Of a DNA stretch of 58,675 nt, positions 15,199 through 24,643 are shown in pieces. The translations under genes and the position numbers were made by a program. The notes under the pieces are model-generated. The model was not told where the DNA came from. It did not search any database and saw only the letters and a list, made by a program, of their open reading frames with translations. Source of the DNA: Arthrobacter sp. SW1 (GTDB lineage: Bacteria > Actinomycetota > Actinomycetes > Actinomycetales > Micrococcaceae); the NCBI RefSeq assembly GCF_001766675.1, contig NZ_MJLT01000010.1:1-58675 (forward strand), given 5' to 3'. Position 1 is the stretch's first letter; the number at the start of each line of letters is the position of its first letter.

Positions 15199-16506
15199 AT
15201 GGATTCCTCGACGGCCAGGCGTTCACCCGTCCGGCGGTTCTTCGGGATTCTCGGGCCTGGCCTGGTAACCGGATCGGCCGACGACGATCCGTCCGGAATC
15301 GCCACATATGCCCAGGCCGGGGCCGCTTTTTCGAACGGCATGCTGTGGACGGCTCCCGCCACCTTGCCGATGATGATGGCAGTCCAGGAAGTCTGCGACC
15401 GCACGGCGCTGGCAACCGGGGACAGCCTGGGCAAGCTCGCCCGGCGGAAGTTCTCGCGCAAGCCCCGGGTGGTCATCGGAATCCTGATCGTGGCCTTGCT
15501 CGCAGCAAACACCATGAACGCCGCGGCGGACCTGATGGCCATCGGGCAAGGCATGGAACTCCTGGGCGCCGGGCCGGCCCAGCTCTGGAGCGCCATCGCC
15601 GGAATAGGAATCGCCGTTACCTTGATGGCCGGCGGCTTCGCCGTCATTGCGAAAGTCTTCAAATGGCTTTGCCTGGCCCTCCTTGCCTACGTTGCGGTGC
15701 TCTTCACGGCCAACGTGGACTGGGCCGACGTCCTTGCCGGAGTCCTGGGGCTGCAGTTCAGATTCAGCCTGGAGTACCTGGGTTTGATCGTCGCGGTGTT
15801 GGGCACCACGATTTCCCCGTACCTGTTCTTCTGGCAAAGCGCCCACCGCGTGGAGGAGCTCCGTGACGACGGTGATGAGGACCGAGCTGTGGGGCTGGAG
15901 GAAAGGGCGGATGGCCCGGCGAAAGCCAAGCTTCGGAACGCACGCGTGGACGTGTTTGTGGGCATGTTCTTCTCGGTCCTGGTCATGTTCGCGATCATGG
16001 CGGCCACGGCAGCAACGTTGGGCAAGGACGGCGCCGACGTCTCCACCGCCGCGGACGCCGCGAAGGCCCTGGAGCCTGTCGCGGGTCCGTTCGCCAAGTT
16101 CCTCTTCGCCGCCGGATTCATCGGTTCCGGGATCCTCGCCGTCCCGGTGCTGGCCGCTGCGGGAGCCAGCGGCCTGGCGGGCCTGCTGGGAAAAGAATGG
16201 GGTTTCGACAAGAGTCCCAGGAAGGCGCCCTTCTTCTATCTCCTGCTGGGCGTTGGAGTGGCCGGCGGCGTGGTTATCAGCTTCTTCAGCTCGGACCCCA
16301 TCGGACTGCTGATCCTCAGTGCCATGATCAATGGCATCGCGGCAGCACCGTTCCTCATCGTGGCGATGCTGATCGCGGGGGACCGCTCGATCATGGGCGA
16401 GCACCGCAATGGATGGCTCGCGACCACAGTCGGCTGGGTCACCGCCGTCATCATGGTGGTTGCCGGAGCCGTCGGAATCTGGATGGCCATCACGGGCAGT
16501 GCCTGA
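15199..16506 (+). CDS. NRAMP-family divalent metal transporter, atypical DPSG type
   Basis: The 435-residue protein has about 11 membrane segments. Its first-segment motif is 'ADDDPSGIATYAQAGA' instead of the canonical DPGN of MntH, and the sixth-segment region reads 'GTTISPYLFFWQS' rather than a Met-Pro-His-Asn type sequence, so the soft-metal Met ligand appears to be missing. That points to a divergent subfamily whose substrate may not be manganese or iron. A charged cytoplasmic loop ('RDDGDEDRAVGLEERADGPAKAK') follows segment 6. The ATG at 15199 has GAAAGCGGG upstream. A strong terminator follows. Confidence 0.88.
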   Translation: MDSSTARRSPVRRFFGILGPGLVTGSADDDPSGIATYAQAGAAFSNGMLWTAPATLPMMMAVQEVCDRTALATGDSLGKLARRKFSRKPRVVIGILIVALLAANTMNAAADLMAIGQGMELLGAGPAQLWSAIAGIGIAVTLMAGGFAVIAKVFKWLCLALLAYVAVLFTANVDWADVLAGVLGLQFRFSLEYLGLIVAVLGTTISPYLFFWQSAHRVEELRDDGDEDRAVGLEERADGPAKAKLRNARVDVFVGMFFSVLVMFAIMAATAATLGKDGADVSTAADAAKALEPVAGPFAKFLFAAGFIGSGILAVPVLAAAGASGLAGLLGKEWGFDKSPRKAPFFYLLLGVGVAGGVVISFFSSDPIGLLILSAMINGIAAAPFLIVAMLIAGDRSIMGEHRNGWLATTVGWVTAVIMVVAGAVGIWMAITGSA

Positions 16507-16572
16507 CCCGGCGCCAACGGGCCCGCCTCCGCTGCCGTAGCGCCTCCTTCCTGACCTCTTTTCGACCCCGTT

Positions 16573-16613
16573 AGCCCGCGACATGCCGTGAATTACGGCG
16601 TGTCGCGGGCTTT
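16573..16613 (+). terminator. Rho-independent-type terminator after the NRAMP gene
   Basis: Arms AGCCCGCGACATGCCGT and ACGGCGTGTCGCGGGCT pair perfectly over about 17 bp except one position, with a 5-nt loop, followed by TTTG. Between here and the amidase start at 16801 there is only promoter-like AT-richer sequence. Confidence 0.88.
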
Positions 16614-16732
16614 GCCGTGCCAAGGAAGGTCAGGACGGCGTCGCCCACCGCCACGCCGTACCCCGCGCCCCCGAGGCCACGGAAAAGAAAATTTCCCATA
16701 CCCCTAGCCAAACGTGATGCACGCCACTATGG

Positions 16733-16801
16733 TGATTCATTAACTCCAGAAGATCCGAATGAACGGGTCAAAAGGAAACAAAGCAAAGGCTCAATGAATC
16801 A
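16733..16801 (+). promoter_or_regulatory. Promoter region of the amidase operon with spaced inverted repeat
   Basis: TGATTCATT at 16733-16741 and AATGAATCA at 16793-16801 form a perfect 9-bp inverted repeat whose right arm touches the amidase start codon. Two half sites 60 bp apart on one DNA face could bind a regulator that blocks initiation. No regulator gene is adjacent. The ribosome site (AAAGG) is weak and distant. Confidence 0.35.
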
Positions 16802-18234
16802 TGACGAATGAATTGGTGTACTGCGGGGCTGTCGAGCTCGCTGCCCTCCTGCGCTCCCGCGAGGTATCCGCCGTCGAAGTGCTCGAAGCCCACCTCGAAC
16901 AGATCGACCGCCTCAACCCGCTCGTGAACGCCGTGGTCACCATCGACGAAGATGGTGCACGGGCCGCCGCAGCCGAGGCAGACCGCAAGCTGGCCGGAGG
17001 CGAAGCAACCGGGCCGCTGCATGGCCTGCCCATCAGCTTCAAGGACACCGCCCGCACGGCCGGCATGCGCACCACCTTCGGCCACCCGCGCCATGCGGAC
17101 TTCGTCCCGGAAGCCAACGACCTGCACGTCCAGCGCATCCTCGACGCCGGCGCCATCCGGGTGGGCAAGACCAACGTGCCGGAGTACGCGGCCGGTTCGC
17201 ATACCTTCAACCGGGTCTTCGGCACCACCCGCAACCCGTACGATCCGTCCAAGTCCGCCGGCGGCAGCAGCGGCGGTGCCGCGGCGGCCCTGGCCTCCGG
17301 CTTCCAGCCGATCGCCGACGGCAGCGACATGGGCGGTTCCCTGCGCAATCCGGCGTCGTTCTGCAATGTGGTGGGCCTGCGCCCCACACCCGGCATGGTC
17401 CCCAACACCGACGGCGCCAACGTCTTCTTCCCGCTGGGCGTTGCCGGTCCCATGGGCCGCACCGCCGCGGACGCCGCGCTGCTCTTCTCCGCCATGACGG
17501 GCCCGACGCCGGACGATCCGTTCTCCGAGTTCCCCGCCGTTGCCGGGGCTGCTGATGCCGGGGAACCCTCTCCGCAGGACTTCGCCGGGCTGCGCATCGC
17601 GTACGCACCGACCCTGGGCGGCCGGATTCCAGTGGCCCGCGAAGTGCTGGACGTCCTGGACCCGCAGGCCAAGGCCCTGGAAGCACTCGGCGCCCACGTG
17701 GAGCTGGACTGCCTGGACCTGGACGGTTCCGAAGAGGTGTTCCGCACGCTGCGGGCGGCAAGCTTCGACGCCGCCTGGGGTGCCGACCTGGAAGCGGACC
17801 CGGAGCTCTTCAACCACTTCCTCGCCGGGAACATCCGCGACGGCGCCAAGCTGAGCGGGCGCGACGTCTTCCGTGCCGAGGAGGGCATGACCCGCCTGAT
17901 CCGCAAGGCGGCGGAGTTCTTCACCCGCTACGACCTGGTGATCGCGCCGGCCTCGCAGGTGGCGCCGTTCGACGCGGACCTTGAATACCCCACCGAAATC
18001 GAAGGGCAGCAGCTGACCAGCTACCTCGACTGGATGCGCGCCCCCTACCTGTTCACCCCTTTGGGCCTTCCCGCCCTGTCCGTCCCGGCCGGCTTCACGC
18101 CGTCCGGCCTTCCCGTAGGCCTCCAGATGGTCGGGGCGCGCGGCAGCGATGTCCGCCTGCTCCGCCTGGCCTCGGCCTTCGAAAAGATCTCATCCTGCTC
18201 AGCCGTTCGTCCCCAAGGAGCTGCAGTCCTATGA
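16801..18234 (+). CDS. Amidase-signature hydrolase
   Basis: The 477-residue enzyme carries the full amidase-signature triad: Lys81 in 'PISFKDT', cis-Ser156 in 'SAGGSSGGAAAAL' and nucleophile Ser180 in 'GSDMGGSLRNPA'. The family hydrolyses carboxamides, ureido acids and related bonds in the cytoplasm. It is the first gene of a five-gene operon; its stop overlaps the DUF3311 start (ATGA). The C-terminal tail 'SSCSAVRPQGAAVL' is short and atypical. Downstream CoA-transferase and carboxyltransferase genes suggest that the acid product is activated to a CoA ester; substrate unknown. Confidence 0.93.
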   Translation: MTNELVYCGAVELAALLRSREVSAVEVLEAHLEQIDRLNPLVNAVVTIDEDGARAAAAEADRKLAGGEATGPLHGLPISFKDTARTAGMRTTFGHPRHADFVPEANDLHVQRILDAGAIRVGKTNVPEYAAGSHTFNRVFGTTRNPYDPSKSAGGSSGGAAAALASGFQPIADGSDMGGSLRNPASFCNVVGLRPTPGMVPNTDGANVFFPLGVAGPMGRTAADAALLFSAMTGPTPDDPFSEFPAVAGAADAGEPSPQDFAGLRIAYAPTLGGRIPVAREVLDVLDPQAKALEALGAHVELDCLDLDGSEEVFRTLRAASFDAAWGADLEADPELFNHFLAGNIRDGAKLSGRDVFRAEEGMTRLIRKAAEFFTRYDLVIAPASQVAPFDADLEYPTEIEGQQLTSYLDWMRAPYLFTPLGLPALSVPAGFTPSGLPVGLQMVGARGSDVRLLRLASAFEKISSCSAVRPQGAAVL

Positions 18235-18518
18235 GCACTACCCTCGCATCACCCAAGCGGCTTGCCATCGCCGCCGTCCCCGTCCTGGGGATCGTCTTCA
18301 CCCCGCTTCTCCCGTTCGTACACACGCCGACCTTCTGGCTCGGTCTTCCGGCCGCCGTCGTCTGGATGACCGCCATGGTGATCCTGACCGTCGTCGCGCT
18401 CCAGATCGTGGAACGCAGCTACCTGCGCGAAGGCGGTGCGGAACTCGACCGGCTCGAAGGGGAGCGGGACGCGATCCGCCGCGCACAGCAGGACGCCACC
18501 GCAGGGGAGGGCCACTGA
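18231..18518 (+). CDS. DUF3311-type small membrane subunit
   Basis: The 95-residue protein has two hydrophobic segments (about 11-32 and 37-60) and an amphipathic, charged C-terminal helix ('ERSYLREGGAELDRLEGERDAIRRAQ'). Small DUF3311 proteins are commonly encoded just before sodium:solute symporters, as here, and are presumed accessory subunits. Start and stop overlap both neighbours (ATGA at each junction), so it is translationally coupled to the amidase and the symporter. Confidence 0.8.
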   Translation: MSTTLASPKRLAIAAVPVLGIVFTPLLPFVHTPTFWLGLPAAVVWMTAMVILTVVALQIVERSYLREGGAELDRLEGERDAIRRAQQDATAGEGH

Positions 18519-19981
18519 TGCTGACCACCCTGATCATCCTCGGCATTGTCTTCATCGGCGTCCTGGGTGTCTGGACCCGGAAACGCCAGACGTCCCTGTC
18601 CGGCTGGACCGTGGGCAAGCGCGACCTTCCGCGCTGGACCACCTGGTTCCTGCAGGCCGGTGAGGCCCTCACCACCTTCAGCTTCCTGGGCCTGGCCGGC
18701 ATCGCCTTCGGCGGCGGCGTGGCGGCACTGTTCGCCATCGGCTACCTGACCATCTCCTGCGTGCTGCAGTACTTCATCACCCCGCGCCAGCGCGCCCTCG
18801 GCGCGAACCGCGGCTACCTGACCATGGCGGACTTCTTCAAGGACCGCTTCGGCAGCCCCACCCTCGGCAAGACGGTCGCCGTCGTGGGTGCCATCTTCCT
18901 CATCCCGTACCTGCAGCTGCAGATCACGGGCCTGGGCCTGATCGTCCAGCTGGCCACCGGCAGCGGCCAGGCCAGCAGCTACAGCATGATCGTGGCCAGC
19001 GTCCTGGTAGTGGTCTTCGTGATCTGGGCCGGCATCCGCGGCCTGGCCCGCGTGGCCATCTTCAAGGACTTCATCATGGTGACGGCACTGGTGGTTGTCC
19101 TTGCCGGCGTCATCGCCGGCGTGGGCGGCATTCCGGAGGTCGTGGAGAAGGTCAACGCCATCTCCTCGGACTACTTCACCGTCTCCCGCAAGGGCTTTGA
19201 CACCACCTTCTGGATCACCTCGGTGATCGTCACGGGCTTGGGCGCCGGCTTCAACACCTTCCCGCACCTGTGGCCGCCGGTCCTGGCCGCCAAGAGCGGT
19301 GCCGTGCTGCGCCGCAACGTCAGCTGGCTGGCCATCTACCAGCTGGCACTGATCATCCCGATCTTCGCGGGCCTGGCCGGCATCCTCATCCTCGACCCCA
19401 AGACCAAGGGCAACTCGGTGCTGCTGGGCGTTGCGCAGGAAACCCTGCCGGAGCCGCTCATCGCGGTCATCGCCATCGGCGGCGCCGCAGCCGCCATGGT
19501 CCCGGCCGGCGCCATCGCCATGGGCATCTCGCTGTTGGTCTCCCACAACGTCCTGTCCATCAAGAACCCCAAGCTGCGCTTCCGCATCAACCACCTCGTC
19601 GTGGCCGTGGCGGTAGGCCTGGCGCTGGTCTTCGGTCTGGCGAAGTCGGACATCGCGGCCCTGCTGCTCCTGACGTACGGCGGCCTCACCCAGATGGCCC
19701 CGGCGGTGGCCTTCGCGATCGCCCGCAAGGTCCGCGTGGGCGGCATCCCGGTCACGCTCGGCATCCTCGCCGGTACCCTGACCGTCGCCATCATCACCTT
19801 CGGCGGCATCAAGACCGGCGGCATCGACTCCGGCCTGATCGCCCTCCTGCCCAACCTCATCGTCCTGTTCGCGGCCGAAGCGGTGCGCCGCATGCTGCGC
19901 CCCGGCCAGCCGCCGGTGCCGCCGGAAGCCGATGAAGAGTTCGACGTCGAACTCCGGCCCCGCGAGGCGGTGAAGGCATGA
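18518..19981 (+). CDS. Sodium:solute symporter (SSS family)
   Basis: The 487-residue protein has 12-13 membrane segments typical of SSS carriers, with 'GWTVGKRDLPRWTTWFLQAGEALTTFSFLGLAG' near the N terminus and a sodium-site region 'GGAAAAMVPAGAIAMGISLLVSHNV'. AGGGGAGG lies 7 nt before its ATG, which overlaps the DUF3311 stop by one base. It should import the operon's substrate or a pathway intermediate, probably an organic anion or amide. Confidence 0.9.
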   Translation: MLTTLIILGIVFIGVLGVWTRKRQTSLSGWTVGKRDLPRWTTWFLQAGEALTTFSFLGLAGIAFGGGVAALFAIGYLTISCVLQYFITPRQRALGANRGYLTMADFFKDRFGSPTLGKTVAVVGAIFLIPYLQLQITGLGLIVQLATGSGQASSYSMIVASVLVVVFVIWAGIRGLARVAIFKDFIMVTALVVVLAGVIAGVGGIPEVVEKVNAISSDYFTVSRKGFDTTFWITSVIVTGLGAGFNTFPHLWPPVLAAKSGAVLRRNVSWLAIYQLALIIPIFAGLAGILILDPKTKGNSVLLGVAQETLPEPLIAVIAIGGAAAAMVPAGAIAMGISLLVSHNVLSIKNPKLRFRINHLVVAVAVGLALVFGLAKSDIAALLLLTYGGLTQMAPAVAFAIARKVRVGGIPVTLGILAGTLTVAIITFGGIKTGGIDSGLIALLPNLIVLFAAEAVRRMLRPGQPPVPPEADEEFDVELRPREAVKA

Positions 19982-21243
19982 GCGGCACGGCACCGCTTTC
20001 CCAGGCAAGCGGACCGCTCGCCGGCAAGCTCGTCGTCGACCTTTCCCGCGCGCTCGCCGGCCCGCACGCCGGGATGATGCTCGGAGACCTGGGTGCCCGG
20101 GTCATCAAAGTGGAGAATCCCGACGGCGGCGACGACACCCGCGGCTGGGGCCCGCCCTTCGTGGACACCCCTGAAGGCCGCGAGTCCACGTACTTCCTGT
20201 CCTGCAACCGGAACAAGGAGTCCCTGCGCCTGGACCTGAAGTCCGAAGACGGCAAGGAAACCCTCCGGGAGCTCCTGCGCCGGGCGGATGTGCTGATCGA
20301 GAATTTCCGCCCCGGCACCCTGGACCGGCTGGGCTTCGACCCCGCCACCCTGGAGGAGCTCAACCCGCGGTTGATCGTGCTGGCCATCAGCGGCTTCGGA
20401 CACGATGGCCCCGAAGGCCGCCGCGCCGGCTACGACCAGATCGCCCAGGGCGAGGCCGGCCTGATGTCCCTCACCGGTTCCGGCGCGGATGACCTGCAGC
20501 GCGTGGGCGTGCCGATCGGTGATGTGCTGGCCGGGATCCACGGCGCCTACGGGGTGCTCGCGGCACTGCTCGAACGCGAGCAGACGGGCCGCGGCAAGGT
20601 GGTCCGCACCTCGCTGCTGTCTTCGATCGTGGGCGTGCTGGCGTTCCAGGGCACGCGCTGGACCGTGGGCGGGCAGGTGCCGGAAGCCCAGGGCAACCAC
20701 CACCCCTCCATCGCGCCGTACGGTCTGTTCCGTTGCGCCGGCGGGGCCGTACAGATCGCCGTGGGTTCCGAAGGGCTGTGGCAGCGCTTCGCGGCCGGGT
20801 TCGGCCTGCCTGCCGCGGATGAGCGGTGGAAGGACAACCAATCGCGCGTGGCCAACCGAAGCTCGTTGATCGAGGCCATCGAAGCCGTGTTCGCGGAGAC
20901 CGGTTCGGAGGAGCTGCTGGCCCGGCTTGAGGCAGCGGGCATTCCCGCGGGCCGCGTGCGCTCCTTGGACGAGGTGTTCGCCTGGGAGCAGACCCGCAGC
21001 CAGCACCTGCTCCTGGACATCGAGCACCCCACGCTCGGCCGGATCGAAATCCCGGGCTCGCCCCTGCGCTTCTTCGACAGCGACGGCACCGAGACCACGC
21101 GCCTCCGGCACGGCGCCCCACCGCGGCTCGGCGAGCACGACCACAGCATCCGCGACTGGCTTGGGGAGGACCGCTGGCTTGGGGAAAGCGCCATGGCGGG
21201 GGCCGGCGTCGCGGGTTCAGCTGCCGGAAGCGGAGCGCCATGA
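19978..21243 (+). CDS. CoA-transferase family III (CaiB/BaiF)
   Basis: The 421-residue enzyme matches class III CoA-transferases: 'KLVVDLSRALAGPHAGMMLGDLGARVIKVENPDGGDDTR', 'DVLIENFRPGTLDRLGF' and 'RRAGYDQIAQGEAGLMSLTG', where the Asp of 'GYDQ' is the usual covalent catalytic residue. It moves CoA between carboxylic acids in the cytoplasm. Start and stop overlap neighbours by 4 nt (ATGA) on both sides. It probably activates the acid released by the amidase or imported by the symporter. The Gly/Ala-rich C-terminal tail is likely disordered. Confidence 0.93.
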   Translation: MSGTAPLSQASGPLAGKLVVDLSRALAGPHAGMMLGDLGARVIKVENPDGGDDTRGWGPPFVDTPEGRESTYFLSCNRNKESLRLDLKSEDGKETLRELLRRADVLIENFRPGTLDRLGFDPATLEELNPRLIVLAISGFGHDGPEGRRAGYDQIAQGEAGLMSLTGSGADDLQRVGVPIGDVLAGIHGAYGVLAALLEREQTGRGKVVRTSLLSSIVGVLAFQGTRWTVGGQVPEAQGNHHPSIAPYGLFRCAGGAVQIAVGSEGLWQRFAAGFGLPAADERWKDNQSRVANRSSLIEAIEAVFAETGSEELLARLEAAGIPAGRVRSLDEVFAWEQTRSQHLLLDIEHPTLGRIEIPGSPLRFFDSDGTETTRLRHGAPPRLGEHDHSIRDWLGEDRWLGESAMAGAGVAGSAAGSGAP

Positions 21244-22727
21244 CGGCCGTCCTCGAAAGCGGCCGCACCCGGCCCGCCCGGCTGGGCGGCACGGAGCTGC
21301 TGGAGCAACTGCTCGACGCCGGCAGCTTCCGCAGCTGGGACAGCGCCCCGCAGTTGCCGTCCGTTTCGGACGCTTACCTGAGCGACCTTGAACGGGCCCG
21401 CGAACGCAGCGGCGCCGACGAAGCCGTGCTCTCCGGCGAGGGCCTGATCGACGGCCACCCGGTGGCGGTGATCGCCAGCGAGTTCAGCTTCCTGGGCGGC
21501 TCGATCGGCCGGGCCACAGCAGACCGGATCGTCGCAGCCATCGAGGAGGCCGGCCGGCGCCGGCTGCCCCTGATCGCCGCCCCGGCGTCCGGCGGTACCC
21601 GCATGCAGGAGGGCACGCTCGCCTTCCTGCAGATGGTGCGGATCACCGAGGCCCTCACGGCGTACAAGGCGCTCCGGCTGCCCTACCTCGCGTACCTGCG
21701 GCACCCCACCACGGGCGGAGTGTTCGCTTCGTGGGGTTCGCTGGGCCACCTGACCGTGGCCGAGCCCGGCGCCCTGGTGGGCTTCCTCGGGCCAAAGGTC
21801 TACGCGGGCCTTCGCGGTGAGGAGTTCCCCGCCGGCGTCCAGTCCGCCGAGCACTTGTTCAGCCACGGAACGGTCGACGCCGTCCTGGACGCTGCCGGAT
21901 TCCGGAACCTCGCCGCCGGGGTGCTGGGGATCCTGGCCGGTTCGCGTTCCTTGCCGGACGCAGGAATGCCCGACGCCGGTGCCCCCCTTCCCGGGGAACG
22001 TTCCGGCACCGTATGGGACTCGGTCCTGCGCACCCGGAAGCCTGGCCGTCCGGGCCTGGCCGAACTGCTCGACGCCGGCTTCGGCCGCACGGTCCGCTTG
22101 TCCGGAACCGGACGCGGAGAGTTGTCGGCGAGCACCGCCGTCGTGCTGGCTGAGCTGCGTGTAACGGGCGGCACCCGGCCGGTGGTCGTCGTCGGGCAGG
22201 ACCGGGCCGCACAGCGCGCCGGCTCCGTGCTCAATGCGGCAGGCCTGGCGCAGGCCCGGCGCGGAATGCGGCTGGCGGAGGAACTCGGGCTGCCGCTGGT
22301 CACCGTGGTGGACACCCCGGGCGCCGAGCTGTCGGTCCGGGCTGAGGAATCCGCGATTGCCGGCGGAATTGCCGACTGCATCGGCACCCTGTTGCGGCTC
22401 ACGGTGCCCAGCGTCGCGATCCTGATGGGTGAGGGCACCGGGGGAGGTGCCCTCGCGCTCGCTGCCGCCCGGCGCACCGTGGCGGCGGAACACGCATGGC
22501 TGGCCCCGCTGCCGCCCGAAGGAGCCAGCCTGATCGTGCACGGAGACACCATGCACGCGGCGGAGCTGGCGGAACAACAACGGATCGGCGCCCGCGAGCT
22601 GTACCGCGACGGCGCCGTCCATGAAATCGTCCCGGAGGAAATGCCCGGTGATGGGGACGGGTTCTGCGGTCGTCTGGCTGTCGCAGCGGCCCGTCAGATC
22701 GCTGTCCAGGAAGCGGGAGCGCAGTAA
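21240..22727 (+). CDS. AccD-AccA fused acyl-CoA carboxyltransferase-like protein
   Basis: The 495-residue protein joins an AccD-like half ('ASEFSFLGGSIGRATADRIV', 'ASGGTRMQEGTLAFLQM', 'PTTGGVFASWGSLGHLTVAEPGALVGFLGPKV') to an AccA-like half from about 290 ('GLPLVTVVDTPGAELSVRAEESAIAGGIADCI', 'EGTGGGALALAAARR'). It lacks the four-cysteine zinc ribbon of bacterial AccD. Length and layout recall mycobacterial AccD3. No biotin carboxylase or BCCP gene is nearby, so it may borrow them, or act as a malonyl-CoA-type decarboxylase. It overlaps the CoA-transferase by 4 nt. Confidence 0.87.
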   Translation: MTAVLESGRTRPARLGGTELLEQLLDAGSFRSWDSAPQLPSVSDAYLSDLERARERSGADEAVLSGEGLIDGHPVAVIASEFSFLGGSIGRATADRIVAAIEEAGRRRLPLIAAPASGGTRMQEGTLAFLQMVRITEALTAYKALRLPYLAYLRHPTTGGVFASWGSLGHLTVAEPGALVGFLGPKVYAGLRGEEFPAGVQSAEHLFSHGTVDAVLDAAGFRNLAAGVLGILAGSRSLPDAGMPDAGAPLPGERSGTVWDSVLRTRKPGRPGLAELLDAGFGRTVRLSGTGRGELSASTAVVLAELRVTGGTRPVVVVGQDRAAQRAGSVLNAAGLAQARRGMRLAEELGLPLVTVVDTPGAELSVRAEESAIAGGIADCIGTLLRLTVPSVAILMGEGTGGGALALAAARRTVAAEHAWLAPLPPEGASLIVHGDTMHAAELAEQQRIGARELYRDGAVHEIVPEEMPGDGDGFCGRLAVAAARQIAVQEAGAQ

Positions 22728-22768
22728 CGGCGGGGAGGCCGTTGCTCCTGACCTTCCTTGGACAGCGG

Positions 22769-22811
22769 CAAGCCCGCGGCACACCGTCGTTGACGGAGTG
22801 CCGCGGGCTTT
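22769..22811. terminator. Terminator between convergent operons
   Basis: AAGCCCGCGGCACACCGTC and GACGGAGTGCCGCGGGCTT pair with a 3-nt loop and one mismatch; TTTCATTTT follows on the plus strand. It ends the amidase operon and may also end the ABC transporter operon on the other strand. Confidence 0.88.
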
Positions 22812-22829
22812 CATTTTGCCGCAGAGGGT

Positions 22830-23606
22830 CTAGAGGACGCGGCTCAGGAACTCCCGGGTCCGTGCCTCCTTCGGGTTGGCGATGATCTCCCGGGGGTCGC
22901 CGGATTCCACCACCACACCGCCGTCCATGAAGGTCAGGGTGTCGCCGACCTCGCGGGCAAAGCCGATCTCGTGGGTCACCACGATCATGGTCATGCCGGA
23001 CTTGGCCAGGTCCTTCATCACGTTGAGTACATCGCCCACGAGCTCCGGGTCCAGGGCCGAGGTCGGTTCGTCGAAGAGCATCAGCCCGGGTTCCATGGCC
23101 AGCGCCCGGGCAATCGCCACCCGCTGCTGCTGGCCGCCGGAGAGCTGGGCCGGGTAGTGGTTGGCACGTTCGCCAAGGCCCACCCGGTCCAGCAGCTCCA
23201 AAGCCTGGCTGCGTGCGAAGTCCTTGCCTTTCCGTTTCACCTGAACCGGCGCTTCCATGACGTTCTGCAGGGCCGTCTTGTGTGGGAACAGGTTGAAGCG
23301 CTGGAACACCATGCCGATGTCCCGTCGCTGGGCGGCGATGTCCTTCTTCTTCAAGTCGTGGAGCCGGCCGTTGACCTCGCGGTAACCGATCAGCTCGCCG
23401 TCCACGGAAATCCGCCCGGCGCTGACCGTCTCCAGCATGTTGATGCAGCGGAGCATCGTGGACTTGCCGGAACCGGAAGGCCCGATCACCACGGACACCT
23501 CGCCCTGCTTCACGGTCAGGTCAATGCCGCGCAGCACGTGGTGCTGGCCGTAGTACTTGTGCAGGCCTTCGATCCGCACCAGCGGCTTTTCGGCGATCGC
23601 TGTCAT
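22830..23606 (-). CDS. Polar amino-acid ABC transporter ATP-binding protein
   Basis: The 258-residue ATPase has Walker A 'GPSGSGKST', signature '[15 protein letters not shown]', Walker B '[14 protein letters not shown]' and the switch His in 'VVTHEIGFA'. It belongs to the GlnQ/HisP branch that powers uptake of polar amino acids. It is the last gene of the binding-protein/permease/ATPase operon and overlaps the permease gene by 4 nt. Confidence 0.95.
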   Translation of the reverse strand: MTAIAEKPLVRIEGLHKYYGQHHVLRGIDLTVKQGEVSVVIGPSGSGKSTMLRCINMLETVSAGRISVDGELIGYREVNGRLHDLKKKDIAAQRRDIGMVFQRFNLFPHKTALQNVMEAPVQVKRKGKDFARSQALELLDRVGLGERANHYPAQLSGGQQQRVAIARALAMEPGLMLFDEPTSALDPELVGDVLNVMKDLAKSGMTMIVVTHEIGFAREVGDTLTFMDGGVVVESGDPREIIANPKEARTREFLSRVL

Positions 23607-24643
23607 CGTGACTCCTCTTTGGGAAGGATGCTTGCGGGGGCTGCCACGGCAGCGGCGGCCCGGGCGGCAGCCGGGTTGACCGCCACCGCCGCCTGTCCGG
23701 CGTCGACCCCCTTGCCGTAGTACGCCTCCAGGTAGTGCTGACCGACCATCAGGAGGCTGGTGATCACCAGGTACCAGATGGCCGCCACGATCAGCAGCGG
23801 AATGGGCTGGTATGTGCGGTTGGCCAGGGCATTCGTGGCGAAGGTGAGGTCCAGGGTGAACGGTACGGCCAACACCAGCGAGGTGGTCTTGAGCATGCCG
23901 ATGGTTTCATTGCCCGTGGGCGGAACAATGATGCGCATGGCCTGCGGCAGGATGATCCGCCACATGATCTTGCCGTCGCTCATGCCCAGGGCCTCCGCCG
24001 CCTCGGTCTGTCCCTTGTCCACGGATTTCAGGCCGGCCCGGAAGATCTCAGCCAGATACGCCGATTCGTTCAGGGCCAGGCCCAGGATGGCCGCCGCAAT
24101 CGGGGTGATGACGGAGGAGGTGCTGAGGTTGAACAGTTCCGGGCCGAAGGGCACGCCGGCACTGATCTTCGGGTAGAGCACCGCGAGCAGGCCCCAGAAA
24201 ACCAGCTGTGTGTACACCGGCGTGCCGCGGAAGAACCACACCCACAGCCAGCTCGACCAGCGGAAAATCGGGTTGTCCGATTGCCGCATGACCGCCAGCA
24301 GGATCGCCAGCACCACCGCGATCGCCATGGATGCCACGGTCAGCAGCAGCGTCCACCCCACGCCCTGGACCACCTTCACGTCCATGATGTACGTGCCCAC
24401 GATGTCCCAGCGGAAGTTCGGGTTGGTGACCATGCTCTGCAGCATGAGGGCCACGAGTCCCAGGATCACGAAGCCGCTGATCCAGCGGCCGGGATGCCGC
24501 ACCGGGACCGCGTTGTTGAGGACGGGTGCCTGGGCGTGCTGTGTTTGCTTGCCCTGCGTTTCAGTGCCTTGCGTTTCAGCGCCCGACGCCGGTTCCTCCG
24601 GCAGGCGCTCCGGCGCCTGCGTGCTTGTGCCCGCCTGCGTCAC
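23603..24643 (-). CDS. Polar amino-acid ABC transporter permease
   Basis: The 346-residue HisM/GlnP-type permease has a Gln/Thr-rich cytoplasmic N-terminal tail of about 50 residues, five or six membrane segments and the EAA loop '[29 protein letters not shown]' that contacts the ATPase. Because only one permease is encoded, it probably forms a homodimer. The Ala-rich C-terminal tail is unusual and likely disordered. It overlaps both neighbouring genes by 4 nt. Confidence 0.94.
   Translation of the reverse strand: MTQAGTSTQAPERLPEEPASGAETQGTETQGKQTQHAQAPVLNNAVPVRHPGRWISGFVILGLVALMLQSMVTNPNFRWDIVGTYIMDVKVVQGVGWTLLLTVASMAIAVVLAILLAVMRQSDNPIFRWSSWLWVWFFRGTPVYTQLVFWGLLAVLYPKISAGVPFGPELFNLSTSSVITPIAAAILGLALNESAYLAEIFRAGLKSVDKGQTEAAEALGMSDGKIMWRIILPQAMRIIVPPTGNETIGMLKTTSLVLAVPFTLDLTFATNALANRTYQPIPLLIVAAIWYLVITSLLMVGQHYLEAYYGKGVDAGQAAVAVNPAAARAAAAVAAPASILPKEESR

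Noticed and set aside
19336..22814. Long open frames antisense to the symporter, CoA-transferase and carboxyltransferase genes
   Set aside because: Long antisense frames are expected at high GC; the sense frames have clear family motifs and coupled starts.
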